A stretch of DNA of 64,000 bases from Entomortierella parvispora (Eukaryota > Mortierellomycota > Mortierellomycetes > Mortierellales > Mortierellaceae): the NCBI GenBank assembly GCA_963573315.1, contig OY752149.1, positions 1,178,001 to 1,242,000 of the forward strand, read 5' to 3'. The notes under the pieces are model-generated. The model did not search any database and was not told the origin of the DNA. It saw only the letters and a list, made by a program, of their open reading frames with translations. The translations under genes were made by a program, and so were the position numbers. The first letter of the stretch is position 1, and each line of letters opens with the position of its first letter. Below are positions 10,976-22,327 of this stretch, piece by piece.

Positions 10976-12020
10976 ATGAGGAAGAAGTACAAGACCAAGT
11001 TCCCCGTGGTACGTCGTCCTTCTCTTCATTCTCTCGCAGCAGCAGCAGCACTTGACATCCTTTGTTGCCGTCACCTTTCTCGAGAAATCCTGTTTTCACA
11101 AAAACAATGCATATGAAATGGAGACTGCCTGATCGCGTGGCATCGCAGCAACGTGTTGCAATAAGGACTTGGCCTAGGCCCGTTTTGAAATACACAGAAA
11201 ACAATGAAAATTAACCCGCCATATTTTCCTTCTTTTCCATCGACTTCTTTGTTTCCTTCTTGGCCGTTTTTGTTCTACGTGATAATTAGGCCCGCATCAA
11301 GAAGATCATGCAGATGGACGAGGATGTTGGCAAGGTCGCCCAAGCAACACCTATTCTCATCTGTGAGTTTCCCAAAACGTGTCCGGCAAAAAAAGCAAGG
11401 GTGTCATTGATCCTTCATGCTTTTGACTAAACCGGAAAATGACTCTAATTCCTTCATTTAGCCAAAGCACTGGAGCTCTTTATGCAGTCCCTGATCGACG
11501 AAGCCTGCATGGAAACCAGGGCCAAGAACGCTAAACGACTCACGGCGGCTCACCTGTACGAGTACATTCTGTGCGTGTGTTTGTGTATGTGTCTGTGAGC
11601 CTGGCGACTGATCAGATGGCTTTTTTTCTTTCTTTTTTTCCTAGTAAAAAAACGATTTTGGATAAGGATCAATTTGATTTCCTGCGAGATATTGTTGAAA
11701 ACGTCGCAGATCCTCAGGGAGGCGGTTCAAGTTCAGGGGCAGGAGCAGAAGAAGGCGGTAGCAGTAGTAATAACGGAAGCTCCAAAAAGGATGTCAAGAT
11801 GGAAGACGTTGGAATGGCCGAAGCTGATTTTGCAGGAGCAGTTGCTGCTGCAAGGAGGAAAAAGGCGTAAGACAACTCTTCTTTTTTCCCACCCTTCTGT
11901 AGGATTGTGAAAGCAGCAGTCATCTCGGAATTGAATTGACCCTTTTTTTTTCTCTCTTGCTGTCTCTTATCCATTAGAAAACCTGTGGTCAAAGATGAGG
12001 ACGAGGATTACGACAACTAG
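10976..12020 (+). CDS. BUR6: NC2-alpha / DRAP1 (BUR6) transcription corepressor
   Basis: Histone-fold subunit of Negative Cofactor 2, which with NC2-beta (Dr1) clamps TBP on promoter DNA. Five exons (10976-11008, 11290-11362, 11462-11570, 11645-11866, 11978-12020) encode 159 residues. The histone fold occupies the first 85 or so residues: KYKTKFPVARIKKIMQ, GKVAQATPILISKALELF and RNAKRLTAAHL match DRAP1/Bur6 helix by helix. The C-terminal half is low-complexity Gly/Ser, then an acidic/Lys-rich tail (KDEDEDYDN). The other candidate is the CBF/NF-YC-like Dpb3 family, but the ARIKKIMQ start and TPILISKALELF helix favour NC2-alpha. Confidence 0.93.
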
Positions 12021-12100
12021 AAAGAAAATGAGGAAAGAGCAGGCCTTCGTTGGATTTTTTTTTTTTTTTTTGTGCAAAGACCCCTGTTTTCAAAGAGAAT

Positions 12101-12106
12101 AATAAT
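12101..12106 (+). terminator. AATAAA polyadenylation signal, NC2-alpha
   Basis: AATAAA 81 bases after the NC2-alpha stop. It follows a T17 run (12055-12071), so the 3' UTR is U-rich. Confidence 0.45.
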
Positions 12107-12260
12107 AAACACGGAAGGCGTATTTGTATCAACAACACAACAGCAACGCTCGGTATGGTCCGGATCAAATCTGTACAAGTGTCTGTATTTCGAGGAACAC
12201 AGGGGGAGAACTATTTACATGTGGAACTCAGAGGGGAAGGATTCTCTGTCTCCATTTTCT

Positions 12261-14945
12261 CTACGGGGAAAAACAAGAAGGCTCAAGGCAGGATTGATTG
12301 ACCTCCCAACGACGGCTCTCATCAAGCGAGCAAGCGTTTCTTCGACTGGACATGGGCTCTTCTTCCTCAGCATCATAGGGGGGAGCTTCACCCACAAAGA
12401 CCTGGACATAGGGACTGGGCAGATCCCGCTCGATCAAATGATCATCTGTCGACTTTTCTTCGTCGTAGAGTGTCACGGCATCGATCTCGATCTCGACCTC
12501 TGTACTCAGATTGGGAACCCAGGCGTGGACGAGAATCATTCCGGCCAGACCAATGCCAACAAAATAGAGCGAGGGCATGTCCCAGCATTCTGTCAGGGTC
12601 ATCAAAATCATCAAAGTCAACGCGGATCCACCAAGCAAGATACTGGCCACCAACGAGATCCAGAAGGCTCGATCGCGACGCGATCCCTCGCCTGAGGGAG
12701 AAAATGGCGTGCACTGGGTGGCAAGATGCTGATCCCAAAGCTGATGGCACAAGACCCGGGATTGGGCAAGGCCGACGAGGATACCACCGAGACTCAGGGC
12801 GATGGCGAAAATCATCAAGTCGGTCCAACCGCTGATATAAGTAAAGACTTGGCCACGCGCATGGTCGTGGAGACCGCTGTTGGATCTTTGTACGGACGCC
12901 TGCGCAAAGAATGGAGGATCTTGATCGGCCTCATCTTCTCCAAAGACAAGTCGCTGAATCGCTGGTGGGAGGAGACTCATGGGGTTTCGGAAGATGGATC
13001 CAACATTACTGAGTCCACAGGGGACAATGTTTTCTTCCTCTTCAGTCATGGTATCCTGAACAAAAGGCTCTGCTATCTTGACTTGTTGCTGTTCTTGGCT
13101 CTCGTCCTCGGATTCGAGTCGAAGCAAAAAGTCACGGAAAATATGCTCGTCCTCGGGATCCATGGTCATGGCCTGAAGATTGTCGGGGTCGAATGCATCC
13201 TCTACCAAATCATCCGGCACCTCTTCATCATCCACTTCCTCACCCTCTTCTTCCGACGTTATGGGGACATCGCGCTTGTTGAGAAGGATGACCTCGGTTC
13301 GGAATGTCTCGATAGGGAGCTGCTGCTGCTGCTCTCTGTTCAACGAGTCAACGCGGTCAATCAAGAGCCAGTCGTCACTGTCCTCCCGCTCAAGAGCAGC
13401 ATCCATCTCGAGAATAGAGACCATGGTCTCCATAAACTGTGCCTCCTCTTCCTGCTCTTGCTCGATTCTCCTGATTTCTTCCAGTGCCTGCGAAGTTTGC
13501 TCCTCTGGTTGCCCCTCCTCCATGATAAACCCACCAATGCGAATGTTCTTCATGAAGGCCGAGGGGGATGGAAGGATAAGATCACCTCCCTCTGTCGCCA
13601 CCAAATCCTCGTCTTCATCATCCAATAAAACTCCGTCCATGGACAATGGCTCCTCTCGTGGAAGACGGATGGGGTCCAAAAGACCAAGATCCTTTAGAGC
13701 AGGTCTGGAAAGCGCCGCCTCTCGAAGGTCTCCACTCGCGACATCCACCTTGTTCAAACCCAGAGGCGAAGAAATGGCCATCAACAGAGTCCAGGCTAAA
13801 AGGCTGCTTAGCAAAATCGATCTTGGCTTTGGAAGGACAGACCGGACAACCTTCACATTGATCTGGTCCAGCTCGACATTGACCTGCATTTGTTGATATT
13901 GAGGCGCGTCCTCTTCCTTCTCCTTACTCTTCGAGGCCTTGAGACTTTGACCCTCGAGGCAACACGGTGGCGTTCCAAGATCAATCTCTTGCAGCTGACT
14001 CTCGGATCGAGGCGAAACCAAAGTCAGGGGCAAGGTCGGCGGTGCTGTGAACTGGGACCACTTCTGGGCTTGGGAACAGCAACGCTGGCAAGGCGAAGAC
14101 GACGCAGAGGGTAGGGAGTCCGCCGAATCTGCAGGCGAAGTCGGGGTGGAGGCGTCGAGGGACAAGGGGCCATAACCATGGGGATAGCCTCTCCAAGATC
14201 GCCAGGCGCTCTGAATGGCAAGGATCGTCGGGCAGGATGATATCATGGATGCATGCACGTTATTGTTGTTATTGTTGTTGTTGTGGTTGCTATTTCTGCT
14301 CGGGAATCGACAGACGCCCCTCCACCCTGCAGCCATGGCGGCGGCCGCAGTACGCGCGTTTCCTCCTCGTCCTCCTCTTCCGCCGCGGGGAGTCCCATAT
14401 TCACACACATCGCTCAAGATCGACGCCTCTGCTTCATGAGCAGAAGCCTCCTGTGGTTTCTTCCAGCGTTTGAACGGGCACTGAAAGGCGGATTGTTCTA
14501 AAACACTCATGATTTTGAACAGAACCAGAGGGATCAAGACGCCGACACAGGGAAGTAAGAGGATCCAAATCGCGTTCAAGAAAGAGTTCTCTCCGCCGCC
14601 ATCTTGCTCACTGCCACCGCTCAAAGAGGGCGGAGATGGCTGGGTATGTTGTTGTGTAATCGAATAGGCGGTGATGGCCGAAGCCAAAAAGGGGAGGATT
14701 GAGGGTAACAAAAACAAGGACCCTGCTGTCAAAATATCCATGTGCCTGAGTAGAGATTTCAAAAGTTGCTCAGTCCGTGGATCCGAAGCTTCTTCCGCTT
14801 CCTCGTCGGACAAGAGCAAGTGAAGGGCCTCTTGCTCTTGGTTGTCGCTGCTGCTGTGGGCTGTAGCTGTTGTTGATTTGAAAGGGTGCCAGGTCCCACA
14901 GGCGGAGACACAGGACATGACCAGTGCTCGTGCAGAAGGACACAT
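12261..14945 (-). CDS. Unrecognised large multipass membrane protein
   Basis: An 894-residue uninterrupted frame that I cannot assign to a family. Hydrophobic segments: two in the N-terminal third (LTAGSLFLLPSILPFLASA; IWILLLPCVGVLIPLVLF), one mid-protein (ILLSSLLAWTLLMAI), then three near the C-terminus (LMIFAIALSLGGILVGLA; ISLVASILLGGSALTLMIL; LYFVGIGLAGMILVHAW). Between the third and fourth lies about 300 residues of acidic, Gln/Glu-rich sequence with coiled-coil character (EEIRRIEQEQEEEAQF). There is also an Asn8 tract and a Gly/Arg patch. The start at 14945 was chosen because it sits three bases after a splice-acceptor-like TTACAG preceded by a CT/T-rich tract, suggesting a 5' UTR intron. 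An in-frame ATG at 15128 would add an improbable Phe/Leu-only leader. Additional introns inside the low-complexity part cannot be excluded. Confidence 0.65.
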   Translation of the reverse strand: MCPSARALVMSCVSACGTWHPFKSTTATAHSSSDNQEQEALHLLLSDEEAEEASDPRTEQLLKSLLRHMDILTAGSLFLLPSILPFLASAITAYSITQQHTQPSPPSLSGGSEQDGGGENSFLNAIWILLLPCVGVLIPLVLFKIMSVLEQSAFQCPFKRWKKPQEASAHEAEASILSDVCEYGTPRGGRGGRGGNARTAAAAMAAGWRGVCRFPSRNSNHNNNNNNNNVHASMISSCPTILAIQSAWRSWRGYPHGYGPLSLDASTPTSPADSADSLPSASSSPCQRCCSQAQKWSQFTAPPTLPLTLVSPRSESQLQEIDLGTPPCCLEGQSLKASKSKEKEEDAPQYQQMQVNVELDQINVKVVRSVLPKPRSILLSSLLAWTLLMAISSPLGLNKVDVASGDLREAALSRPALKDLGLLDPIRLPREEPLSMDGVLLDDEDEDLVATEGGDLILPSPSAFMKNIRIGGFIMEEGQPEEQTSQALEEIRRIEQEQEEEAQFMETMVSILEMDAALEREDSDDWLLIDRVDSLNREQQQQLPIETFRTEVILLNKRDVPITSEEEGEEVDDEEVPDDLVEDAFDPDNLQAMTMDPEDEHIFRDFLLRLESEDESQEQQQVKIAEPFVQDTMTEEEENIVPCGLSNVGSIFRNPMSLLPPAIQRLVFGEDEADQDPPFFAQASVQRSNSGLHDHARGQVFTYISGWTDLMIFAIALSLGGILVGLAQSRVLCHQLWDQHLATQCTPFSPSGEGSRRDRAFWISLVASILLGGSALTLMILMTLTECWDMPSLYFVGIGLAGMILVHAWVPNLSTEVEIEIDAVTLYDEEKSTDDHLIERDLPSPYVQVFVGEAPPYDAEEEEPMSSRRNACSLDESRRWEVNQSCLEPSCFSP

Positions 14946-16360
14946 CGTCTGTAAGAGAGAGAGAGAGAAAAACCACAAAAAAAAAAAAAAAAAAACTTGT
15001 GGAAACGATAGAGATAGGCCTGAAGAAAGTAGAGTGAGAAAGAGGATGCAAAGTGATGAACGCTGAACAAGAAAGTAAACGAAAAGTAAAAGATAAAAAA
15101 AAAACACTGGTAGGGAAAGGCAAAGCAAAGGAAAGAGGGATCAGGTTGGCAGAGAAGAGGGGGGCGGTTTTTATACCGATCAATTGGGCCAGGCTAGTCA
15201 GTAAGTCGAACAAGCATGCGCCTTTTGTTGGAATGCAAACTTGCGGGCGCACTGTGTTTGTGTGTGTCTTCCCATGGTGCGCATCATGTCAAAGAGACCC
15301 GAGATTCCAAAGTCCTCTGACGTGCCTCTGTCATGTATTCTTTTTCTTTTTTGCATTTGTGCCGTAGGACGAACACTTTGACCACAATCGACTCTTTCCC
15401 CTTTATCTTCTTTTGCTTTTTGCTTTTTTCCTTTCCGTCCAGAGAACCCTGCCTGGGTCCTCGGTTGGTCTTTTGGATCCTCCTGGGCCAAAGAGGATGC
15501 CAATCTGCCCCGATAGGCCGGCCGGTGGAGGCGGGAGAGGAGAAAAAGGAACAGGGGAGAACAACGTGAAGGAAAAAAAACGACAGGGGTGCAAGACAAA
15601 GGGCACGTAATCGCGTGCGCAATGGGCAGTTCACCGCAACTGCAGCCTTCTCCTCCATCATTTCTTCCTCAAATGGTCAAGGTGTGATGGTCGGATCAGT
15701 CAATCTTTATTCACCCTGCCTTTTTTTCCCTTTTTTTTTTGATCTTGCGCCTGGCTTCGGGATGTCACCTCTGTCCAGGAGGGTCAAGAACGAAATAAAA
15801 ATAGCCATTTTGGCTGATTTTGCCCTGTTTTGCACAACGGGGTGTGGGTAATCGACAAGGGGGGATCGCGCACGGGACATCATTGGCAGACTGTCGCCAG
15901 GACGAACAAGAACAAAAAAATGAACGCGTCCCCCTTAGCCCTGGCCTTTGCCACCCAGTCCTGCCCTGCCTTTCTTTTTTCTTCCGTCGGTCTAGTTTCC
16001 GCAGAGTGCATCGCCGTATCCGGATGATAAAAAAAGGGCAGTGCACCCTCTGAGACTGTATTTTTGTCGAACGGCAGGATACCAGTTGCACAGCACATGG
16101 GCGTGTGCCCTGGGCGTGGGCATTTAGGATCACTGGAACGTAAACAAGACGCGTCGATTCATTGGCAGTGCGTTTATTGTACAGGTATATTGGTGGCGAG
16201 AGAAGAAAAAAAAGTACATTCTCACACTGGAGACAGGAGTACGAGATGAGTAGATCTGAAGCGTAAGACGAGAAGAAGGGTACATGAAGGGAGGAGCGAA
16301 AGGGTACATGAATATAAAAAGAATCCCAAGGGGGGAGGAGAGAAGGAGAGGACGGAAAAA
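14946..16360. other. Intergenic, no gene recognised
   Basis: Region of 1.4 kb between two minus-strand membrane-protein genes. It holds the A19 run at 14977-14995 (a T-tract on the gene strand), (GA)n beside it, and further purine/pyrimidine-skewed tracts. Open frames on either strand are short and overlapping, with no recognisable product. Confidence 0.45.
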
Positions 16361-17506
16361 TTACAAGGCAACCGTGGCAAGGATGAACATGGCCACACAG
16401 ACATTGGGTCCCAACATCAACGCCAGCCCAGAAACTGAGACGACAGATCCAAAGATATCAAACGTCTTTGACTCGGGCTGAATCACCCATTGGAAGACCT
16501 TCATCTGTGAGCCAAGCAAAGCCAAAATCAGGCATGACAGCTTGAACAATTGCGCCTTGGAGTAACGCATCCTCCTTGGCGTAGCGGCGGGAGACGAAGC
16601 AGAACGAGAAAGAGTGGAGGGTAGAGCCGTCGCTTCCTTTTCTTTTTCGGCAAGAGTGTCGTTATCATCGCGAGAGAGTCCTTCCTCCAAGAGTTGATCC
16701 TCAGCCTCTTCAAATTCTCTGTAAAGCTCGCGTTCCATGACGGTACTACTGGCAGTCAAAAGTCCTGTAGCCAAACCCAGAGTGGCAGTTGCAACGATCG
16801 TCATTACAGCCAACGGACTAATCATTTGTCGAATCCTTGCCTTGGTTTCGAAAGAGACATCGATGGCGTTCGAGTCATCCATGGCCTCCGCCACCTGATC
16901 CATGCCTCGAGTTGATCTTTTCAACTCAAAGAGTTCCTTCTGAACCTCGTCCGCGGCAGAGATCATAATCCAGAAGCTGTAAAAGATCCATTGACTGACT
17001 TGGATCCCCCTCTTGGCCGAAATGTATCTAGAGAACCAACGACGGGAGGTCATCCAAATCGAGCTCGCCAACATGGTGCCCAACCAAATCATGACAGGCA
17101 ACCAAGTCGAAATCATCAGGAACTTCCAATGGTGACCATGATGGCCGTGATGTTGGTGGCGATAGTGGGGGTGTTGACCGGAGAAGTGGTCGTCGGTTTG
17201 TATCACAGAGCCATCCATGGCAGCTCCTGTTGGATCTGACTGTTGTGAACTGTGACCAAACTGAGGCCGCATGAACTGAAACTGACTAGCTCTGTGGAGA
17301 ATGAGAAGTTGCCGGCTTTGATACACCACCAATCCGACAGCTGACCCCATAAGAGCAGCGCCGGAGAGAGAAAAGGCAGTGAGGAAGAAGAGCTTGCGAC
17401 TCAGTTTTTGCTGGTGCTTGGTAGGAGGAGTTGTGGAAGTAGGCAATGCCACAGCGCCAGGCATTGAGTTGTCATCGTCTTGGATAGACTGATATGGAAG
17501 GGTCAT
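16361..17506 (-). CDS. Unrecognised multipass membrane protein with His-rich loop
   Basis: A 381-residue intronless frame of unknown family. Likely membrane segments: LFFLTAFSLSGAALMGSAVG near residue 33, LMISTWLPVMIWLGTMLASS near residue 130, LAVMTIVATATLGLATGLL near residue 228, KLSCLILALLGSQ near residue 320, and a hydrophobic C-terminus ending MFILATVAL. Between the first two lies a His-rich stretch (HPHYRHQHHGHHGHH) that could bind metal. An acidic helix (EREL..EEAEDQLLEEG) follows the third. The ATG at 17506 was chosen because upstream in-frame sequence is a Ser/Pro/Phe leader from a pyrimidine-rich promoter. It is tandem with the larger membrane protein upstream; shared ancestry is not demonstrable by eye. 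Confidence 0.65.
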   Translation of the reverse strand: MTLPYQSIQDDDNSMPGAVALPTSTTPPTKHQQKLSRKLFFLTAFSLSGAALMGSAVGLVVYQSRQLLILHRASQFQFMRPQFGHSSQQSDPTGAAMDGSVIQTDDHFSGQHPHYRHQHHGHHGHHWKFLMISTWLPVMIWLGTMLASSIWMTSRRWFSRYISAKRGIQVSQWIFYSFWIMISAADEVQKELFELKRSTRGMDQVAEAMDDSNAIDVSFETKARIRQMISPLAVMTIVATATLGLATGLLTASSTVMERELYREFEEAEDQLLEEGLSRDDNDTLAEKEKEATALPSTLSRSASSPAATPRRMRYSKAQLFKLSCLILALLGSQMKVFQWVIQPESKTFDIFGSVVSVSGLALMLGPNVCVAMFILATVAL

Positions 17507-20024
17507 GATGTCAGAGGATGTACTTTGAAGGGAAGAGAGAGGGATATGGTTGAAGAAGGGAAGAAGTAAAAAAAAGTGGAAGTGGTTGTAGGAAGGGGTC
17601 GTTGATGGAGAAAGGGAGATGGATTTGAGGGGAGTGACGGACAAAGAGATGGAAGAGAGAAAGAGAGAAACAGAGAGAGAGAGAGAGAGAGTTAATGGAG
17701 AAGAAAGAGGGAGTTAATGGAGGAGAAAGAGAGGAGGAGGGAACAAGTACCGGCAAAGCGTTGAAATACCAAGGGAGATGGCAGAAAGGGCCGCAAGGGG
17801 GGCGAGCGGAGACTGCGACGAAATAATATATTTCCGGTGCGGTTGGGTTCTTCCCTCCCTTTTGGCCTGACCCGTCCAACCCAACAGTGGTTCGTGGTCT
17901 GCTGGGTTTGGTCTAATTGCGCCGCCTTTCCATCGAACAGAAACTCAACTTTGGGAACTGAGAAACAGAAACCGGCGCGGATGGACTCTTTTCCTCCATC
18001 TTCTCAGCAGCCTTTGCTGCAACCGACTCCTTATTTGCTCTGTTTGCCACTTTTTCTGGCCCAATTTCAACATCGTTTCCCCCAATCCGTCAATGAACTG
18101 TCCACCCTCGGACGAACGATCGGGAGACATCCATTTATACCCCATGTTTTGTATTGCTACGCACGCGCTTAGATGTGTTCCCAATGTTCGCAGATCAAGT
18201 ATCAAGAAATTGAGTAAGAACTAACCCCGGCTGTGGTATCTACCTTGCTGGTTGTCGGTGGGGGGAGGGGCGACATAGGGTCTGGTCTGGTCTGTCCAAG
18301 GAAAAACCATTCTTCGTGATTGTGTGATCAGGAGGAGAACGTGCGCCTGGCCCTTGTCCGACCCTGTTGGGCAAATGAGAGCGGTGCGATCTTTGTTCCT
18401 GACCGAGAAATTGTCCAATTTCGTCAAAATGTTTATTGTGTTTGGTACCCTGCCCTTTGTCTGCAGACCCAATTGACCCTGTTTTCAATTAGTCTGCACC
18501 CCCTTGGATTTCCAGCAGTTCCTTGCTCCGCCACTGGTCCAAAGAAGTTCCTTTCCTCTTTACGCCTTCATCTTCCATCTTTCTCTGAAAGCACTTAAGC
18601 GCCTTGCATGGGCAGGCTGCAAGTGTTCAGTTCATCCAAGGTTGGAGTACTATTATTGAACTTGAAAGTAGGGTTGATATCCTTTTCTTTTTAATGCAGA
18701 TGGGCACAAAGGGTGTCTGGCCTATCAAGGGATTTCGGAACAACGATGCTGTGCGTGGGCTGCATTAGCGTCAGCGTACCTGAGCTTTATTCGACCCTGT
18801 GATTCATCAGAGCCCCTTCCAGCTCCTCCCTCTCCAGTCAGTCGGCGGTGAAGCAGAGACTGGCTTGCGCGTGTGTGCTGATGCGAGCAAATTAACAATC
18901 TTCTCATCTCTTTCTTACCACTAGACAACATCAGGCATCTCAAGGCAATGCACGCTTTTCTATCTCCAGGCCAATACCGTGCTGTCAATTGACAAGGGAA
19001 GGGGAGAGCCGAATATCTCAACAATAGTAGTTCCATCTCTACTTTTTAGCAGAGGCGATGCTCATCAGGTACCAAGAGTCCAAAAAAGAAGAAGGAGTTT
19101 TAAAGTCAACACCCAAATAGGGCTCAATAGAGTCAACTGTTCTTTCTTTCTGAACCTGTCCCTCAGACCCAGCTCTACACTCTTCTTCCCACAGACAAGC
19201 CATGACCATCTCTGTCTAAAATCAAAGAAAAAAAAATATAATTGAGCAGTGAAATGAGAAGAGGGGAAGGGAGGGAACGACTACGAGAGCCCTTCGACAA
19301 AGTCCCCTCACTACTTTTTTCACATACAACTCGTTCGGACCAATAAAGGTGGTGAGAAAAAAATGGAACGTCGAGAAACAGTTCAGAATTGGCTTCTGCT
19401 TGATTTGTTAGGCAAAGTTTACCCAGGACCAGATCGGCCCTTTCGAGCGGATATATTTTATACAGCTCAACAGCTCTACAGGAACAAAAAAGGCCCTACC
19501 CTGGGTAAACATCCATGATCACTATAAGGTCCTAGTGGTCCAGGCCGCCTCAAAGACCAACTGTCCAGGAATCCAAAAAGCAAGCCTGTCGTGTTGACGG
19601 CCTCCATACATACAGTAGGAGGTTGATACGGCTCATTACTAGTTTTACAGTAATAATGCGACTGAAATCTCGAGATTTAAAAAAGTTGAAGCAGTATCTT
19701 TTTCTTAGAATATGTGGTCGCAGAGACCACCTTTAATGAAAAGAAGAAAATGAGAGGGTGTGTGTGTGTGTGTGAGAGTGTGTGTGAGAAAAGCAATGAT
19801 GAAAAGAGAAATGTACAGTACAAAGGGAATATGGATGATTGGTTCTTGAATTGGACACCTGAAAGGGCAAAAAAAGGAGCAGACGAGTGGGCGATTCACC
19901 AGGAACACGCAAGGCCACTTTGTCCTTCTATGGCTAGCTCCTCCTCTTTCTGTCCACAAGCAAGCTGTTCATGTCCCAAACAACAAAAAAACAATATAAA
20001 TATCGTCCAAAACATGAACAACAT
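17507..20024. other. Gene-poor 2.5 kb stretch
   Basis: No coding region is supported. The left edge (17520-17760) is a purine-rich tract with a (GA)8 run, the leader of the minus-strand gene. Around 19417-19510 an 11-base perfect inverted repeat bounds an A/T-rich core. A (TG)n repeat lies at about 19756-19773. The right end is the 3' flank of UDP-glucose dehydrogenase. Confidence 0.45.
19417..19510. repeat. 94-base element with 11-base terminal inverted repeats
   Basis: GTTTACCCAGG (19417-19427) is matched by its exact reverse complement at 19500-19510. Between them is A/T-rich sequence. It could be a short MITE-like remnant or a chance hairpin; no target-site duplication was clear. Confidence 0.3.
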
Positions 20025-22327
20025 TTAGATGCTCTTTCCGATGGTCTCAACACGGAAACCAATCTCGCGGAGCTTGGGGGCATCCAAGATCAAGCGACCA
20101 TCAAAGATGAAGGCGGGCTTCTGCATGGAGTCGTAGATCTTCTGGTAGTCGAGCTGAGCCATCTTGAACTCGTCCCACTCGGTGACGATGACGAGAGCGG
20201 CAGCGCCAGCGCAGGCCTCGTACGCACTATTGCAGATCTCGACGTGCTTCTCAACTATTGACGATAAAAAAAAAGAGGTAGAAAGACTGTTAGCGACTGA
20301 AATTGGAGACTTTGTCCCAAGAATTCAGAAATGAGCATATTTGGTTTAGCTTACCCTCGGCCTCGTTGGTTCCAACACCGGGCTCAGTCAAGTCGAGCTT
20401 GATCTGCTTAGCGCTGACCTTGGGATCGTAGATGGCAACATGAGCACGCTCCTGGACGAGGTAGCTCGAGAGGGTGATGGCTGCAGACTCGCGGGTATCA
20501 CCAGTGTCCTTCTTGAAGGCAAAGCCGAGAAGGGCGATGCGCTTGTGGGTAACGGTGTTGAAGAGAGTGCGGACGATGCGGTGAGTGAAGCGCTGCTTCT
20601 GGTACTCGTTCATGGTGACAACAGACTTCCAGTAGGCAGCAACTTCGGGCAAGTAGAGCTGCTCGCTCAAGTAGACCAAGTTGAGGATATCCTTCTGGAA
20701 GCAAGAACCTCCGAAACCGACCGAAGCCTTCAAAAACTTGGGTCCAATACGGGAGTCAGTACCGCAAGCGTAGGCGACCTCGTCGACATCGGCGCCGGTT
20801 GCCTCGCAAATGGCAGAGAGGGCGTTGATGGAGGAGATGCGCTGGGCAAGGAGGGCATTGGCAGCCAACTTTGAGAGCTCGGATGACCACAAGTTCATGG
20901 TAATGACACGCTCCTTGGGGATCCAGCGGTTGTAGACATCAACCAACTTTTGCTGAGCAGCGAAACCCTCGGGGGTCTGGAGGCATCCGATCAAGACGCG
21001 GTCAGGGTTGGTCAAGTCGCTGATGGCGGTACCCTCGGCCAAGAACTCGGGGTTGGAGAGAATGTCGAAGCGGACGTTGGCGGTCGAGTTGGCCTCGAGG
21101 ATGGTGCGCATGCTCTGGGCAGTGCGGCAAGGAACAGTCGACTTCTCAATGACAACCTTGGGCGTGGTCGCGACCTGCGCGATACGACGGGTGGCAGTCT
21201 CGATGTAGCTATTAATAACAAGATATGGCACAATGTAAGTTCAATGCCCTCATGTCTATTTCGACTCTCGGCAAAGGAGTGTGTCCTGGAAATGTCTTCC
21301 CGGGCAATGCTGTTCTTGTCCCAGCTCCTGATCCTGGTCCTGGTCCTTGTCCTGATTGCTCCTGATTCGGCAGTGTCCCTCAGAAAAATAAGGAGTGAAA
21401 TTGCGAGAAGTTTCCCTCGAGTGGTTGCTCATTGTCCTATGAATCGGGGCACGTTGCTGTGCGTGGCTGCATGTCATCCCGTTGGCTCCTGCAAGTCCTT
21501 TTGATAACCAATTGCGATCCTATCTTTCGGCCATGGACTCCACCGTTCATGCAAATCGAAAACAGCAAAAGGAAAGCGGGGGGCTCGGGCACTTACGCAA
21601 GATCAGCGGCCATTCCGGCGCCCATACCAGTCTTCTTGGTAGGGGTGTTGACAGAGACAAAGATGAGGTCGGCGTCGATGATGGCCTGGTCAACGTTGGT
21701 AGAGAAGAACAAGTTCTTGCCGCGACGAGCAAAGACGATCTCGTCGAGACCGGGCTCATAGATGGGAAGGTTGTCCGAGTTCCAGGCATCGATACGGGCC
21801 TGGTTCAAATCGACAATGGTGACGTTGATGTCATGGCACATGTAGGCAATGACAGCGGAACTGGGGCCACCTGTGGATGCACAGTTGCAAGTGAAGCAAG
21901 AGAGAAAAAGAATAAAGAAAAAAGAAATCGTTAGTAAAGTTGCACAGCAGAGGACGGTGTGCCTTGGTCCGTGTCCCTGTGTTTCTTGGGTTGTGTAGGA
22001 CAGAGATGAACCAGCAGATCAGGATGGCAACTCTGCACTAGTCCATGCGACCTCATCTATTATGTTGCATCCTCCTGTGACCCCATTGTTGATGATTGTG
22101 CAAGCCTCTCCTGAAGCAGCAACAAGCAGAATGGGTGGTAGTGGGAAGTGTCCGAGCTGCTATTATTGTTTTTCCGATGGTTCCTGGACAAGTCAGAGAC
22201 CGGGTTCCTGAGCCAAGTGGTGAGACAGCAGCAGAGGCAGCTTGTTGGACGACAGGCAGAGAGAGGAATGGAAAGGAAGGGGATCCTTACCGACGTAACC
22301 GGCACCGATGCAGCAGATGTTGACCAT
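20025..22327 (-). CDS. UGD: UDP-glucose 6-dehydrogenase
   Basis: Oxidises UDP-glucose to UDP-glucuronate with two NAD+, feeding glucuronic-acid-containing wall and capsule polymers, which are prominent in Mucoromycota. Four exons (22327-22291, 21870-21597, 21208-20355, 20254-20025) encode 464 residues, somewhat shorter than animal UGDH (494). The Rossmann GxGxxG reads GAGYVGG across intron 1. Other blocks: [52 protein letters not shown], and the catalytic cysteine block [10 protein letters not shown], where the Cys forms the thioester intermediate. [13 protein letters not shown] is the UDP-binding region. Introns 1 and 2 are long (420 and 388 bases). Intron 2 contains an imperfect GGTCCT-type hexamer repeat (about 21320-21366). 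A TTTAAATA TATA-like box lies upstream at 22455-22462. Confidence 0.97.

Noticed and set aside
14946-15128. N-terminal extension of the large membrane protein from an upstream ATG
   Set aside because: The added residues come from T and CT tracts (Phe/Leu only) and precede a good splice acceptor, so they are more likely intronic or UTR.
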